Shown one piece after another: positions 1-9,599 of a stretch of 64,000 nt of DNA. The stretch spans positions 45,035 to 109,034 of the forward strand of contig BQJU01000020.1 in the NCBI GenBank assembly GCA_021604865.1, in the 5' to 3' direction. The position numbers and the translations under genes were made by a program. The notes under the pieces are model-generated. The model was not told the origin of the DNA, searched no databases, and was given only the letters and a program-made list of their open reading frames with translations. How positions within the stretch are numbered: position 1 is the stretch's first letter; the number at the start of each line of letters is the position of its first letter. This DNA is from Saprospiraceae bacterium (GTDB lineage: Bacteria > Bacteroidota > Bacteroidia > Chitinophagales > Saprospiraceae).

Positions 1-474
1 TGAGTTAAAGTTAACCCACAACGGTCCTCTTGTATTCGGGTATGGGAAGATAAAAAAGCCGAGCCATAGACGCCCCATGTGGATCAACGGGAATTGTCCG
101 GCACAGATTACCGCAAATATGGTCATGGCTTCCGCTGCCCGGTTTACACCGGTCCGCCATTTTTGGCGAAATAGCAGGAGGATGGCAGAAATCAAGGTTC
201 CGGCATGACCGATACCTACCCACCAAACGAAGTTGGTAATGTCCCAGCCCCAACCAACAGTCCGGTTCAAATCCCAGGAACCGATACCTATCCAAATGGT
301 CCAGGCTACACAGAAAACATAAAAAGACAATCCGGCAACTGCGATAATAAATGCGATTATCCAGGCTGTACTTGGTGTCTTCTCCGTTGGTGAACAAATA
401 TCTTCCGTGATCTGATGGTAAGATTTGCCACCTTCGATTAAGGGAACTCTAATTGGAGAAACTACTGCACTCAT
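1..474 (-). CDS. actC: Alternative complex III subunit ActC (NrfD-like quinol-binding membrane subunit), partial
   Basis: This reading frame starts at ATG 474-472 and stays open to the left edge, so only the first 158 codons are present. The product resembles the N-terminus of ActC, the NrfD/PsrC-type membrane subunit that oxidises menaquinol in alternative complex III. A soluble N-terminus of about 35 residues is followed by hydrophobic helices near residues 37-62, 78-102 and 114-132, with the conserved stretch WWVGIGHAGTLISA in the second helix and IHMGRLW after the third. It lies 70 nt downstream of actB on the same strand, which is the usual act order. Membrane location and role are inferred from family and context. 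Confidence 0.9.
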   Translation of the reverse strand, partial: MSAVVSPIRVPLIEGGKSYHQITEDICSPTEKTPSTAWIIAFIIAVAGLSFYVFCVAWTIWIGIGSWDLNRTVGWGWDITNFVWWVGIGHAGTLISAILLLFRQKWRTGVNRAAEAMTIFAVICAGQFPLIHMGRLWLGFFIFPYPNTRGPLWVNFNS

Positions 475-544
475 AATGATTTTTTTATACCGTAGAGCCC
501 AAAGGGCTATTCTTTACTTTTCAACAAATAAAATCAGCACTTAA

Positions 545-3500
545 TTATACGTCCAGCTCCTCTCTGCGATTCACAACCTTCGCAGAATAGTTTACTGATG
601 GACGGGTATTGATTTCTTCCAGTACCAGATAATTCATAGGGTTGTCAGTTACCCGCTTGGATACTTCGCTTTCAGGATTGTTCATATCACCAAAAACAAT
701 AGCACCAGTAGGACAAGCCGTTTGACAGGCAGATTTAACATCCCCTTCGCGTAGCTGGCGTTGTTCGCGCTTGGCAGTCAGTTTGCCTTCCTGGATGCGC
801 TGAACACAGAAACTACACTTTTCAATAACCCCTCTTGAACGAACGGTTACGTCAGGATTAAGAACCATACGAGTCAGGTTGTCAGCACCATAAGGCAGTT
901 CTTCGCCACTCACCCGTGGTTCATTAGCTGCAAATAAGTCGGTAGTGGTATAATCCAGCCAGTTGAAACGACGTACTTTGTAAGGACAGTTGTTGGCACA
1001 GTAACGCGTACCAATACAACGGTTGTAGGTCATCTGGTTCAAACCTTCAGAGCTATGGTTGGTGGCTGCTACCGGACAAACATTCTCACAAGGAGCATTA
1101 TCGCAGTGCTGGCACATCATTGGCTGATAAACGACGTTGGGATTTTCATAATCACCAAAGAAGTAGCGATCAATGCGCAACCAGGTCATTTCGTGATGGC
1201 GGTGTACTTCACGTTTGCCCACCACAGGAACGTTATTTTCCGCAACACAGGCAACCTGACAGGCACCACAACCAATACAGGCATTCAGATCGACAAACAT
1301 GCCCCAGTGGTGACCCTGGCTATAAAATTCTTCGTTGTATTTATCGTAAGGGTACAGGGTTTTCGAATTCAGGTACTCGGCCTCTGTCCGCTTTTCTTCT
1401 ATGTGGTGAGTCAGCTCATTTAGCTTGTCTAGGTTGGTCTGGTAGATGATGGAACGATCCGTCAATCCACCTTGGTAACCGGCTCCGAGTGTCATCACTG
1501 TCTTTTCATCGACATTCAGTGCTTTTTCTGGATCATCAGGATTTTTTACCAGTTCGCCATTTTCATCGCGGGCAGTAACACCCATGGTGTGGTGATATTG
1601 CACACAAGCGAATTCCGATTCTGTCTCAACACTACCAGAAACGTTGACACTAGTCGCATAATACTGGGTATTACCATTTTCATCAAGACTCAACCAAGGA
1701 TATATATTCACACCAAATTGGTTGCCAAGCGCACTACCCATTTTACCTGTCTGTGAACGCCCGTAACCAATTGCAAGGGCTACCGTTCCGCGCATTTGTC
1801 CAAATTGGCGGATTACCGTTGCTATTTGTTTTGTCCCGTTTACTTCTACTTCTACCTTATCCGCTTCGCTGTAATGTTCACTACTATTAAGGTCTTTAAA
1901 AGCAGAAAACTCATTGCCTCCATCCCATAGGACCGGAATAGCCAGGTAGTTGCCCCAAACACAACGGGTGACCGGGTCAGGCATTTCCATCAACCAGGGA
2001 TTGTTGGCATATTGACCACCGCCCATATTGACGGTTTCGAAGAAAGAAATTTCCAATTCGCTAGTGGAAGGCTTACGCACTTTTGCTGCAGCACTAGTTA
2101 CATTACCGGAAAAGGCAACCTGAATGCTGTATTGCTCAACTTCAAAGACGCCATTGTGTAGGGTATTGTCCCAAAATGCCTGAAAAGTGGCAAAATTACT
2201 TTGACTAGGAAACATGTTTTCTTCCCAGTATGTCTTGAGGTATTCCATGTAAGGCTGCTCAGCATTGGTATCCAATGTTTCAGCACCAGCCCAACGCAGC
2301 AAGCTTTCTTCTGCCTGACGGGTTCCTTGCATACCTACTGCTGCAAAAACAGGAGTAATAGTAGGCTGAATCAGGCTATATTGACCACGCTTTGGTTCTG
2401 CATCACCCCAGCTTTCCAGATAATGGTGGATTGGAGCAACATAATCGCAAAGCATATTGGTTTCGTTGGGTGTAGCAGCCAAAGCCACCTTTAAGGCTAC
2501 TTTTGATAATCCGGAAACAAATTGAGCGGCATTAGGCACATCAAAAACCGGGTTGGCATCTCCAACGATGAAGATCGCATCAACGGAACCGCTATTCATT
2601 TCGCGAATCAGGTTTTGAATATTGCTATCCAAACCCTGACGCTGCAAAGAAGCATTGTTTAAATCTATGGTATTGCCATAACTACCCAACATGTCGTTGA
2701 TCGCATTGATCAATACCTGTTCCCCAACATTGTTAGAGCCTGAGACCACCAACGCATGATTGCGGGTACCCAATAATTCTTTGGCTACTTTGGAAATTTT
2801 AGCTGCTTTTTCTGCTGAAAGTTCCGGGCCATTAACACGGCTTCTACCTGATACCGCAGCTATTTCATTATAAAGGGTTACGATGGCGGCACCCTGCTCG
2901 GAAGGTTTTACCAGAATCCGGTTGTCGGCATTCGAGCCGGTCAGGCTCATGTGGCTTTCGATCTGAATATGGCGAGACATGCTTGCTTTTGTCGCATCGG
3001 TAATTTTCCGATTGGCGGCATATTGAGAAGCATATTCTACTGGTGAAATCCAGGTGCCGAGAAAATCGGCATCAAAACTGACAATGACCCGGGCTTTATC
3101 AAAATGATAACCAGGGATCACCTGCTGAGTAAAACACTCTTGATTAGCCTGTAGTATGGCTGAGCTAGATACCGGGTCATAAACAACAACCTCAGCATTA
3201 GCAAATTTATTTTGAAAATCACTTAGCGCCTTTTTACTCGTTGGGCTAAGGTTTGTATTGGAAACAATTCTGATCCGGGAGCCAGTGCTAAGTTTACCAC
3301 TGATTTCTTTATCCAGATCGGCCCAGGTCATACCAGAATCTTTGGTAACTGCTCCGTTGACTACTTTAGCCGGACCAGTAAACCGATTGGTATCATATAA
3401 GCTTAATACACTTGCCTGAGCACGGGCACTAGTGCCGCCTTTGGTAACCTTAGAAAGGCTGTTGCCTTCAATTTTGATCGGTCTTCCTTCTCTGGTTTTC

Positions 3501-3829
3501 ACCAAAATGGCGCAATAATCACCGCCTTGCACAAAGGATGAGGCATAATAACTAGCTATACCGGGTACAATACTATCTGGTTTAACCACATAAGGAATCG
3601 CTTTTTTTACCGGAATTTCACAACCGGCAGCGATAGTTGCTGCGCCTAGGCCAAAACCGAGATACTTGAGAAAATCACGACGATTGGTCTCTACGTCAAG
3701 TGTTTTTTGATCAGACAATTGACCAATTACAGGCAACTCAACGAATTCTTGCTTGGTGGCTTGCTGGTATTCTGCAGTATTTTTCAACTGTTCTACACCT
3801 ATCCAAACTCCTTTATTTTGATCCTTCAT
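545..3829 (-). CDS. actB: Alternative complex III subunit ActB (molybdopterin oxidoreductase-like fused to Fe-S ferredoxin domain)
   Basis: The 1094-residue protein has the ActB layout. An N-terminal twin-arginine-like signal (RRDFLKYLGFG from residue 50) runs into a lipobox-like AAGC with Cys70. A long molybdopterin-oxidoreductase-like domain follows, and a C-terminal ferredoxin domain starts near residue 845. That domain has four cysteine clusters: CIGCGACQVAC (Cys851 first), CQHCDNAPCENVCP, CIGTRYCANNCP and CSFC with CQTACPTGA. ActB is a periplasmic subunit that carries electrons from ActC towards the haem subunit; in characterised ACIII the large domain has no molybdenum cofactor. It sits between actA (48 nt upstream) and actC (70 nt downstream). 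Identification is secure from the domain order and the neighbours. Confidence 0.95.
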   Translation of the reverse strand: MKDQNKGVWIGVEQLKNTAEYQQATKQEFVELPVIGQLSDQKTLDVETNRRDFLKYLGFGLGAATIAAGCEIPVKKAIPYVVKPDSIVPGIASYYASSFVQGGDYCAILVKTREGRPIKIEGNSLSKVTKGGTSARAQASVLSLYDTNRFTGPAKVVNGAVTKDSGMTWADLDKEISGKLSTGSRIRIVSNTNLSPTSKKALSDFQNKFANAEVVVYDPVSSSAILQANQECFTQQVIPGYHFDKARVIVSFDADFLGTWISPVEYASQYAANRKITDATKASMSRHIQIESHMSLTGSNADNRILVKPSEQGAAIVTLYNEIAAVSGRSRVNGPELSAEKAAKISKVAKELLGTRNHALVVSGSNNVGEQVLINAINDMLGSYGNTIDLNNASLQRQGLDSNIQNLIREMNSGSVDAIFIVGDANPVFDVPNAAQFVSGLSKVALKVALAATPNETNMLCDYVAPIHHYLESWGDAEPKRGQYSLIQPTITPVFAAVGMQGTRQAEESLLRWAGAETLDTNAEQPYMEYLKTYWEENMFPSQSNFATFQAFWDNTLHNGVFEVEQYSIQVAFSGNVTSAAAKVRKPSTSELEISFFETVNMGGGQYANNPWLMEMPDPVTRCVWGNYLAIPVLWDGGNEFSAFKDLNSSEHYSEADKVEVEVNGTKQIATVIRQFGQMRGTVALAIGYGRSQTGKMGSALGNQFGVNIYPWLSLDENGNTQYYATSVNVSGSVETESEFACVQYHHTMGVTARDENGELVKNPDDPEKALNVDEKTVMTLGAGYQGGLTDRSIIYQTNLDKLNELTHHIEEKRTEAEYLNSKTLYPYDKYNEEFYSQGHHWGMFVDLNACIGCGACQVACVAENNVPVVGKREVHRHHEMTWLRIDRYFFGDYENPNVVYQPMMCQHCDNAPCENVCPVAATNHSSEGLNQMTYNRCIGTRYCANNCPYKVRRFNWLDYTTTDLFAANEPRVSGEELPYGADNLTRMVLNPDVTVRSRGVIEKCSFCVQRIQEGKLTAKREQRQLREGDVKSACQTACPTGAIVFGDMNNPESEVSKRVTDNPMNYLVLEEINTRPSVNYSAKVVNRREELDV

Positions 3830-3877
3830 TATGATAGTTTATTCAATCCTAGTTTAGAAACCTTATACCTTAATATA

Positions 3878-5299
3878 TTAGTAGTGACATTTCTGACACT
3901 CCAAACCACCGATTTCTTCGACAGTCACCTTTTCACGTTTGCCGTTGGCAATTTCTTCGTGAAATGTAGTATAAGACTTATAGTATTCGTTATCCATAAA
4001 TTGTACTTCTGTCTGACGGTGACAGTTGATACACCATCCCATTGAAAGAGGAGCGTATTGGCCAACCACTTCCATTTCCTCAATTTGTCCGTGACAGGTT
4101 TGGCATTCCACCTTACCTACAGTTACGTGCTGTGAGTGGTTGAAGTATACGTGATCAGGCAAATTGTGTATCCGTGTCCATTCAATCGGGCCTGCAATTT
4201 TTTCGTCTCCGTTTTCCGGATTGGTCAAGGCTTTTACAATGCCGTTCCATTGTTCTTCAATGACATCTTCTACTTTGCCTGCATCGCCACCTTCTTTGAT
4301 ATAATTATCGGCAATCCATTTAGAGTACACCTTCTTGATGTCCTCTTCTCCCATTTTATCGTAATCCTCGATATATTTATCTGTAGATGGATCGTAACCA
4401 ATAGAGGCAAAAATCTTGGTTAATTCGCCAGTACCATATTGCGAGCCCACTTCAATTGCTTTGTGGCAATTCATACAAGTATTGGCAGCTGGAATGATGG
4501 AGTGTTTGCTTCGGCGAGCACCATCGTGGCAATACTGGCAGTCAATCTGCTGCAAGCCAGCGTGTGTGGCGTGGCTGAATTTGATCGGTTGCTCAGGCTT
4601 ATAGCCTTGCTGACGACCCAACATGATCGCGTTATTGACCGTAGTATATCCACCTAGAACAACCAATGCAAAGATGACAAAAGCAATCACCCCTTTGCTG
4701 GTCAGTATTTCTACCAGGGTACGACGACTAGCAGGAGCGTTTCCTTCTTTCACCTTAATCATATAATTAAGGTTGGAAGCAATACGTGCCAGTACAACGG
4801 CAAGAACAGCCAAAACAAGCGCTAAAATGATAAACAATGCTGTATTATCGCTTTCAGGTTCCTGTGCTAACTGATCACCGGTACCCCCTCCACCAGCAAT
4901 TTCATCGCCAGGACAGTTGCCCGCAGTGGTACAATTGACGTAACCCAGAATATTTGCAATATCCTCATCAGAAAGATTCAGGAAACTCTGCATCTGTACT
5001 GGCTTCCATTCTCCCCATACTTCAGTAGCTCGAGGGTGGCCTGCCGTAATCATAGCCTGAGAATTGCGAATCCAGGAATAAAGATCTTCTTGTGGATAAT
5101 CCGCCCAACGGTCCTCTACACCTCCAAGGGCAGGTCCCGTGAGATCATTTTTCATGTTTTTGTTGTGACAAGAGGCACAATTATTACGGAAAAGAGTCTT
5201 TCCTGCCTCGATGTCAGCGTCCTGAGCAAATGATGAGAGCGAAAAGAAGGTCAAGCACAAAACGGCTAGTACCCGACTAATCAATGACTTATATATCAT
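3878..5299 (-). CDS. actA: Alternative complex III subunit ActA-like hexahaem cytochrome c (monohaem domain fused to pentahaem ActA)
   Basis: I start the gene at ATG 5299, which gives a 473-residue protein beginning with a signal peptide that ends near SSFAQ (residue 26). The frame continues upstream to 5392, but that would run through the promoter. A cytochrome c domain with CASCH (41-45) comes first. Two membrane helices follow (about 153-172 and 203-222). The C-terminal part has five CXXCH sites at 254, 275, 399, 423 and 468. The last five match the pentahaem ActA of ACIII, which passes electrons to cytochrome oxidase or a soluble carrier. The N-terminal single-haem domain resembles the separate ActE subunit, so this may be an ActE-ActA fusion. 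First gene of the act cluster. Confidence 0.92.
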   Translation of the reverse strand: MIYKSLISRVLAVLCLTFFSLSSFAQDADIEAGKTLFRNNCASCHNKNMKNDLTGPALGGVEDRWADYPQEDLYSWIRNSQAMITAGHPRATEVWGEWKPVQMQSFLNLSDEDIANILGYVNCTTAGNCPGDEIAGGGGTGDQLAQEPESDNTALFIILALVLAVLAVVLARIASNLNYMIKVKEGNAPASRRTLVEILTSKGVIAFVIFALVVLGGYTTVNNAIMLGRQQGYKPEQPIKFSHATHAGLQQIDCQYCHDGARRSKHSIIPAANTCMNCHKAIEVGSQYGTGELTKIFASIGYDPSTDKYIEDYDKMGEEDIKKVYSKWIADNYIKEGGDAGKVEDVIEEQWNGIVKALTNPENGDEKIAGPIEWTRIHNLPDHVYFNHSQHVTVGKVECQTCHGQIEEMEVVGQYAPLSMGWCINCHRQTEVQFMDNEYYKSYTTFHEEIANGKREKVTVEEIGGLECQKCHY

Positions 5300-5360
5300 C
5301 TCGTAAAGATGTTTTGATGCACTTAAAAGTTTAGATTCCCGGTCATTTCCGGATTTGCTG

Positions 5361-5392
5361 CAAAGATATGATTCGTTAACTTTTTTTAACAA
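5361..5392 (-). promoter_or_regulatory. Promoter of the act operon (Bacteroidota type)
   Basis: On the minus strand a TTG (5392-5390) is followed after 21 nt by TATCTTTG (5368-5361), matching the Bacteroidota consensus TTG-N19/21-TAnnTTTG. Transcription would begin near 5354, about 55 nt upstream of the chosen actA start. The -33/-7 fit supports the shorter actA start. Confidence 0.7.
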
Positions 5393-5585
5393 TAAAAGTC
5401 AAAATGCTGTCATTATTTAGACCCTGTCTAAACAACAAGTCTTTTTCCCTTAAAACAATGGTCGAAATTTTGTTAACAAATTTAACAGTTTGGCCATTGG
5501 CTATTCTCCTTTGCAAATAAACAGCCTATTTTTATTTCTCTGACGCTAATTTGACAAAAGTTTTTGGGAAGTTTGAAGATCGGCC

Positions 5586-6380
5586 TTAAACGGCGACTTT
5601 CGCCTTGATGTGAGGTAGCGGATCATAGTTTTCTAACTCAAAATCTTCAAATTGGAAAGCAAAAATATCTTTTACTTCCGGATTGATTTTGATTGTAGGC
5701 AATTTTCGTGGTGTTCGCTGAAGCTGAAGTTGTGCCTGCTCCAAATGATTAAGGTAAAGATGAACATCACCAAAAGTATGCACAAAATCTCCCGGCTGCA
5801 AATCACAAACCTGGGCCATCATCAGGGTAAACAGGGCATAGGAGGCAATATTAAAAGGTACGCCTAAAAATACATCAGCCGACCGCTGATAAAGTTGGCA
5901 AGACAATTTGCCATCAGCCACATAAAACTGAAAAAGAGCATGGCATGGTGTAAGGGCCATCTGATCCAATTCACCTGGATTCCAGGCATTGACGATAATC
6001 CGTCGGGAATCGGGATTATTTTTGAGTTGATGCACTGCTTTGGCAATCTGATTGATTGTCTGGCCGTCAGGTGCTTGCCAGCTTACCCATTGTTTGCCGT
6101 ATATCGGCCCAAGGTCACCGTTTTCATCCGCCCATTCATTCCAGATACGAACACCGTGTTCCTGAAGATATTTGACATTGGTATCTCCTTTTAAGAACCA
6201 GAGTAGCTCATAAACGATGGATTTCAAATGCAGCTTTTTTGTGGTTAGCATTGGAAACCCTTTATTCAGGTCAAAACGCATCTGGTATCCAAATACACTA
6301 CGGGTACCTGTACCTGTACGGTCGCCCTTCTCGGTACCGTTATCTAAAATGTGTTGAAGTAAATCAAGGTAGTTTCTCAT
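5586..6380 (-). CDS. thyA: Thymidylate synthase
   Basis: ThyA converts dUMP to dTMP using methylenetetrahydrofolate. Starting at ATG 6380 (MRNYLDLLQ) the protein is 264 residues, the same length as E. coli ThyA. The catalytic cysteine in LTPCHALFQ falls at residue 146, also as in E. coli. Other conserved segments are DRTGTGT near residue 20, [15 protein letters not shown] near 81 and the C-terminal [12 protein letters not shown] start seven codons upstream is open but lies outside the family alignment and inside an inverted repeat. The gene is divergent from the UbiD-family gene. No dihydrofolate reductase gene follows; next downstream is the act promoter. Confidence 0.97.
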   Translation of the reverse strand: MRNYLDLLQHILDNGTEKGDRTGTGTRSVFGYQMRFDLNKGFPMLTTKKLHLKSIVYELLWFLKGDTNVKYLQEHGVRIWNEWADENGDLGPIYGKQWVSWQAPDGQTINQIAKAVHQLKNNPDSRRIIVNAWNPGELDQMALTPCHALFQFYVADGKLSCQLYQRSADVFLGVPFNIASYALFTLMMAQVCDLQPGDFVHTFGDVHLYLNHLEQAQLQLQRTPRKLPTIKINPEVKDIFAFQFEDFELENYDPLPHIKAKVAV

Positions 6381-6394
6381 CTTACAATTTTGAA

Positions 6395-6467
6395 TTGGCA
6401 TTCAAATTATGCAATATTACAAAACTTCATGCAAATTGCTTTGTTTGAGAGCATGTTTGAATGCCAA
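6395..6467. repeat. 12-bp inverted repeat in the thyA/UbiD intergenic region
   Basis: TTGGCATTCAAA (6395-6406) is the exact reverse complement of TTTGAATGCCAA (6456-6467), with 49 nt between. The flanks extend the match imperfectly (ATTATGC against GCATG). The arms resemble the ends of the other interspersed repeats in this window but point outward rather than inward. It could be an operator pair, or a remnant of a small palindromic element. Confidence 0.5.
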
Positions 6468-6493
6468 CCTTTTACCACAAAAATTAAAGTCAG

Positions 6494-8326
6494 ATGAGCT
6501 ATCGCAGTCTGAAGGAATGCGCCGATGACCTGGAACGTCATGGAAAACTAATTAGAATAAAGACAGCAGTTGACCCAAACCTGGAAATGGCAGAAATCCA
6601 CCGCCGGGTCTATGATGCAGGTGGTCCGGCTATTTTTTTTGAAAAAGTCAAAGGAAGTCCCTTTTCTGCACTTTCCAATATATATGGCACCCAGGAACGA
6701 ACTGATTTTTTATTCCGCCATACCTTGGAGAAGGTACAGAAGGTAATTGAGTTAAAAGCCGATCCCGCCAATTTTTTAAAAAATCCATTACGGTACTTAA
6801 GTGCCCCTTTTACTGCGCTTTCTGCCCTGCCTATGCGTAGTCGTTTTGGTGCTCCGGTCACTTATGCTACCACAACTATTGACAAGTTGCCACAAATAAA
6901 GTCCTGGCCAATGGACGGTGGTGCCTTTGTCACTTTACCGCAGGTTTTCACCCTTCCTCCAGGCAGTCAAAATGTGATGCAATCCAATATAGGCATGTAC
7001 CGCATTCAGCTTTCGGGCAATGAATATGTGATGAATAAGGAAGTGGGCTTGCACTACCAGTTGCACCGGGGAATAGGCATTCACCATACCTTATATAATG
7101 AAAGCGAAGAAGATTTCCGTTGTTCCGTTTTTATTGGCGGGCCACCCGCTCATGCATTTTCTGCCATTATGCCTTTGCCGGAAGGGCTTAGCGAACTCAC
7201 CTTTGCCGGTATGTTGAGTGGCCGACGATTTCGGTATACCCGCCAAAATGGGTTTTGCCTGTCTTCTGATGCTGACTTTGTGATTACGGGCATTATCCGA
7301 AAAGGTAAAAAGAAGCCTGAAGGACCATTTGGAGATCATTTGGGTTATTATAGCCTTGAGCATGATTTTCCGGTAATGGAAGTAGAAAACGTCTATCACC
7401 GTAAAGATGCTATCTGGCATTTTTCAGTTGTTGGGCGGCCACCGCAGGAAGATTCAAGTTTTGGTTACCTGATCCATCAATTGGTGAAATTGCTGACGCC
7501 TCAGGAATTCCCAGGCATTAAGGAAATTCATGCTGTTGATGCTGCCGGAGTACATCCATTATTAATTGCCATTGGTAGCGAACGGTATATGCCCTTTCGG
7601 GAAAGGCGGCCGGAAGAGATCCTTACTCAGGCCAACCGCATTCTTGGATCTGGGCAAACCTCATTGGCTAAGTTTTTGCTCATTGCTGCTCAAGGAGATG
7701 ATCCGGCGCTGACGACCAAGAACTTGCCAGCATTTTTTGCCCATGTGCTTTGTCGGGTAGACTGGCGGCGCGACCTACATTTTCATACCAATACAACCAT
7801 CGATACCTTAGATTATTCCGGAACCGGTTGGAATGCAGGCTCCAAAGTAGTGGTTGCCTGCTGTGGAAAACCACTGCGACAATTGTCAACCGAATTACCC
7901 CGGGATTTTAATTTGCCTGCGGGTTTTTCTAATCCGCAGATCGTATTACCTGGTATTTTGGCAATACAAGGACCCGAATTTAATGGTCCTGATGCCTACA
8001 AACAAGCGGAACAACTGACCGAATACCTGGAACGCTTTGAAATGCAAAATATTCCGCTAATTCTACTGGTCGACGATGCCGCTTTCACCAGTGCCACCCT
8101 CAACAATTTCGTTTGGGTGACTTTTACCCGTGCCAACCCTTCTCATGATATTCATGGAGTCAAGTCTTTTGTTCAAAACAAACACTGGGGATGTGAGGGG
8201 CCTTTGCTGATTGATGCCCGTACCAAACCTCATCATGCACCGCCACTAATTCCTGATCTGGAGGTAACCAGGAAGGTGGATAAATTGTTTGCTAAAGGGG
8301 GAGAATTGGAGAAGATAAAGGGCTAA
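6494..8326 (+). CDS. UbiD-family prenylated-FMN-dependent decarboxylase
   Basis: The 610-residue protein belongs to the UbiD family, which decarboxylates aromatic or alpha,beta-unsaturated acids with prenylated FMN made by a UbiX partner. Recognisable features are the N-terminal SYRSLKECADDLERHGKLIRI, a central GIHHTLYN segment, and the ENVYHRKDAIWHFSVVGRPPQEDSSFG stretch (described from its parts). The family core is about 490 residues; the extra C-terminal 100 or so residues are common in the Bacteroidota and menaquinone-linked subgroup. Since this type of organism respires with menaquinone, a role as a menaquinone-pathway decarboxylase is plausible but not proven, as no mqn genes are nearby. 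There is no clear Shine-Dalgarno site. Confidence 0.85.
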   Translation: MSYRSLKECADDLERHGKLIRIKTAVDPNLEMAEIHRRVYDAGGPAIFFEKVKGSPFSALSNIYGTQERTDFLFRHTLEKVQKVIELKADPANFLKNPLRYLSAPFTALSALPMRSRFGAPVTYATTTIDKLPQIKSWPMDGGAFVTLPQVFTLPPGSQNVMQSNIGMYRIQLSGNEYVMNKEVGLHYQLHRGIGIHHTLYNESEEDFRCSVFIGGPPAHAFSAIMPLPEGLSELTFAGMLSGRRFRYTRQNGFCLSSDADFVITGIIRKGKKKPEGPFGDHLGYYSLEHDFPVMEVENVYHRKDAIWHFSVVGRPPQEDSSFGYLIHQLVKLLTPQEFPGIKEIHAVDAAGVHPLLIAIGSERYMPFRERRPEEILTQANRILGSGQTSLAKFLLIAAQGDDPALTTKNLPAFFAHVLCRVDWRRDLHFHTNTTIDTLDYSGTGWNAGSKVVVACCGKPLRQLSTELPRDFNLPAGFSNPQIVLPGILAIQGPEFNGPDAYKQAEQLTEYLERFEMQNIPLILLVDDAAFTSATLNNFVWVTFTRANPSHDIHGVKSFVQNKHWGCEGPLLIDARTKPHHAPPLIPDLEVTRKVDKLFAKGGELEKIKG

Positions 8327-8452
8327 AACAGCCTTAAAGGCATGCGCATTTATTAACAAAAATCAGTTCATTTTTTGCTAGTTGGGATGTCACAATTGAT
8401 CGAATATTTTCCTAATTTAGCGGTTTTTCGAATGTGAAATGTGTAAGTGAGT

Positions 8453-9502
8453 ATGTTGACAGGTATTCGTTTTCCCAATAAAATCAATGCCGAGGAATTG
8501 GATAAGTATCTTGAATCCGGATGGCGGCCAATGGGACAGGGTATCTATACAACCAATTTTCTTCGACCTGATGATGGTAAGGTTTATTCCACGTTGAGTG
8601 CTAGATTACCTCTGGAGAGCTATTCGTTTGGGAAACGCATGCGAAAGTTATTGAAAAAGAATAGAGCGAAATTCTCCGTAATTGTCCGGAAAGCACAACT
8701 CACTGAAGAAATTACCCGGGTAGCACAAGCCTATCATAAGCAGTTTCCCGATAGAGGCGGATCTGAAATTGAATTTCACCTGGAAAATCATCGTGGAGAG
8801 AAGGTCTTTAATACTTTGCAGGTATTGGTATACAAAGGTAAACGCCTGGTCGCTTTTAGTTTAATCGACGTTGGCAAAATAAGTCTTTACAGCAAAATTG
8901 GACTTTATGATCCGGCTTTAGCCAAAGATAGCCTGGGGATTTATACCATGCTTGAAGAAATTCAATTTGCTTTAGACCAGGGGATGGCCTATTATTATCC
9001 CGGTTATGTTGGTGTTGGCTTGTCAACATTTGATTACAAACACCGGATAGGTGCCCTCGAATATTACGAAATCCAAAGTGGACAATGGCGGGCTTATGCT
9101 CACCTGGAGGAATGCAAAACACCTATTCACCAGATGAAGACAGCACTAAAGGCGCTTTATGATGAGGTCAAAACTCAAAACATCCTCTCAGGCTTATTTG
9201 TCTATCCTTCCTTTGATATCAAATTGAGCTTACCCGAGTCACTCCCCTATCTGGATAACCCTTTCGTTTTATTGACAGATGCCAAAACCACAACGGCATT
9301 TAATCCTTACGTCACGGTATTTAATCCCATTGAAGGTCTTTATGAAATCCAGCAAATATTATTGGTGGGAGGACGCCTGGTGCCGGAATTTATCCAAAAA
9401 GCCCAAACTTGGCAGGATTTGCAAATGACGCTCGTCTGTACCCGGCCTCTTTTTCAATCCGCCAATTTGATAGAAACTGCCGACTATTTAAAAAAATTAT
9501 AA
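8453..9502 (+). CDS. ATE/Bpt-fold protein (arginyl/leucyl-tRNA-protein transferase-like), paralogue 1
   Basis: The 349-residue protein carries the C-terminal signature of aminoacyl-tRNA-protein transferases, the GNAT-like fold of ATE1 and Bpt. The block runs YDPALAKDSLGIYTMLEEI, then YYYPGY near residue 180, then FDYKHRIGALEYY. In true ATE the matching block is YDPxxxxxSLGxYSxxxEI...YLGYYI...MxYKxxxRPxEyL. The cysteine-rich ATE N-terminal domain is not evident, so donor and acceptor are unknown. I use ATG 8453; an in-frame GTG lies two codons upstream. A second copy follows 97 nt downstream with the same length and about 40 percent similar positions by eye. Cytoplasmic location is inferred from the lack of a signal peptide. 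Confidence 0.7.
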   Translation: MLTGIRFPNKINAEELDKYLESGWRPMGQGIYTTNFLRPDDGKVYSTLSARLPLESYSFGKRMRKLLKKNRAKFSVIVRKAQLTEEITRVAQAYHKQFPDRGGSEIEFHLENHRGEKVFNTLQVLVYKGKRLVAFSLIDVGKISLYSKIGLYDPALAKDSLGIYTMLEEIQFALDQGMAYYYPGYVGVGLSTFDYKHRIGALEYYEIQSGQWRAYAHLEECKTPIHQMKTALKALYDEVKTQNILSGLFVYPSFDIKLSLPESLPYLDNPFVLLTDAKTTTAFNPYVTVFNPIEGLYEIQQILLVGGRLVPEFIQKAQTWQDLQMTLVCTRPLFQSANLIETADYLKKL

Positions 9503-9539
9503 TATAATTGGTTTTAAATTGAAACTAGTCCTCATTTCC

Positions 9540-9571
9540 TTGGCAAATTCCCGGTGCTAAGCTTACCTTTG
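9540..9571 (+). promoter_or_regulatory. Promoter of the second ATE-like gene
   Basis: TTG (9540-9542), a 21-nt spacer and TACCTTTG (9564-9571) match both Bacteroidota promoter elements. Transcription would begin near 9578, 22 nt before the ATG at 9600. The second copy can therefore be expressed independently of the first. Confidence 0.7.
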
Positions 9572-9599
9572 CATCCCACAAGCAAAGTTTTCCTTTTTC

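Noticed and set aside
11..397. A 128-codon minus-strand frame at the left edge
   Set aside because: It overlaps, in another frame, the clearly real actC coding region on the same strand.
4903..4942. A Cys-rich spot in ActA (CTTAGNCPG) considered as a seventh haem site
   Set aside because: It lacks the CXXCH spacing and His ligand.
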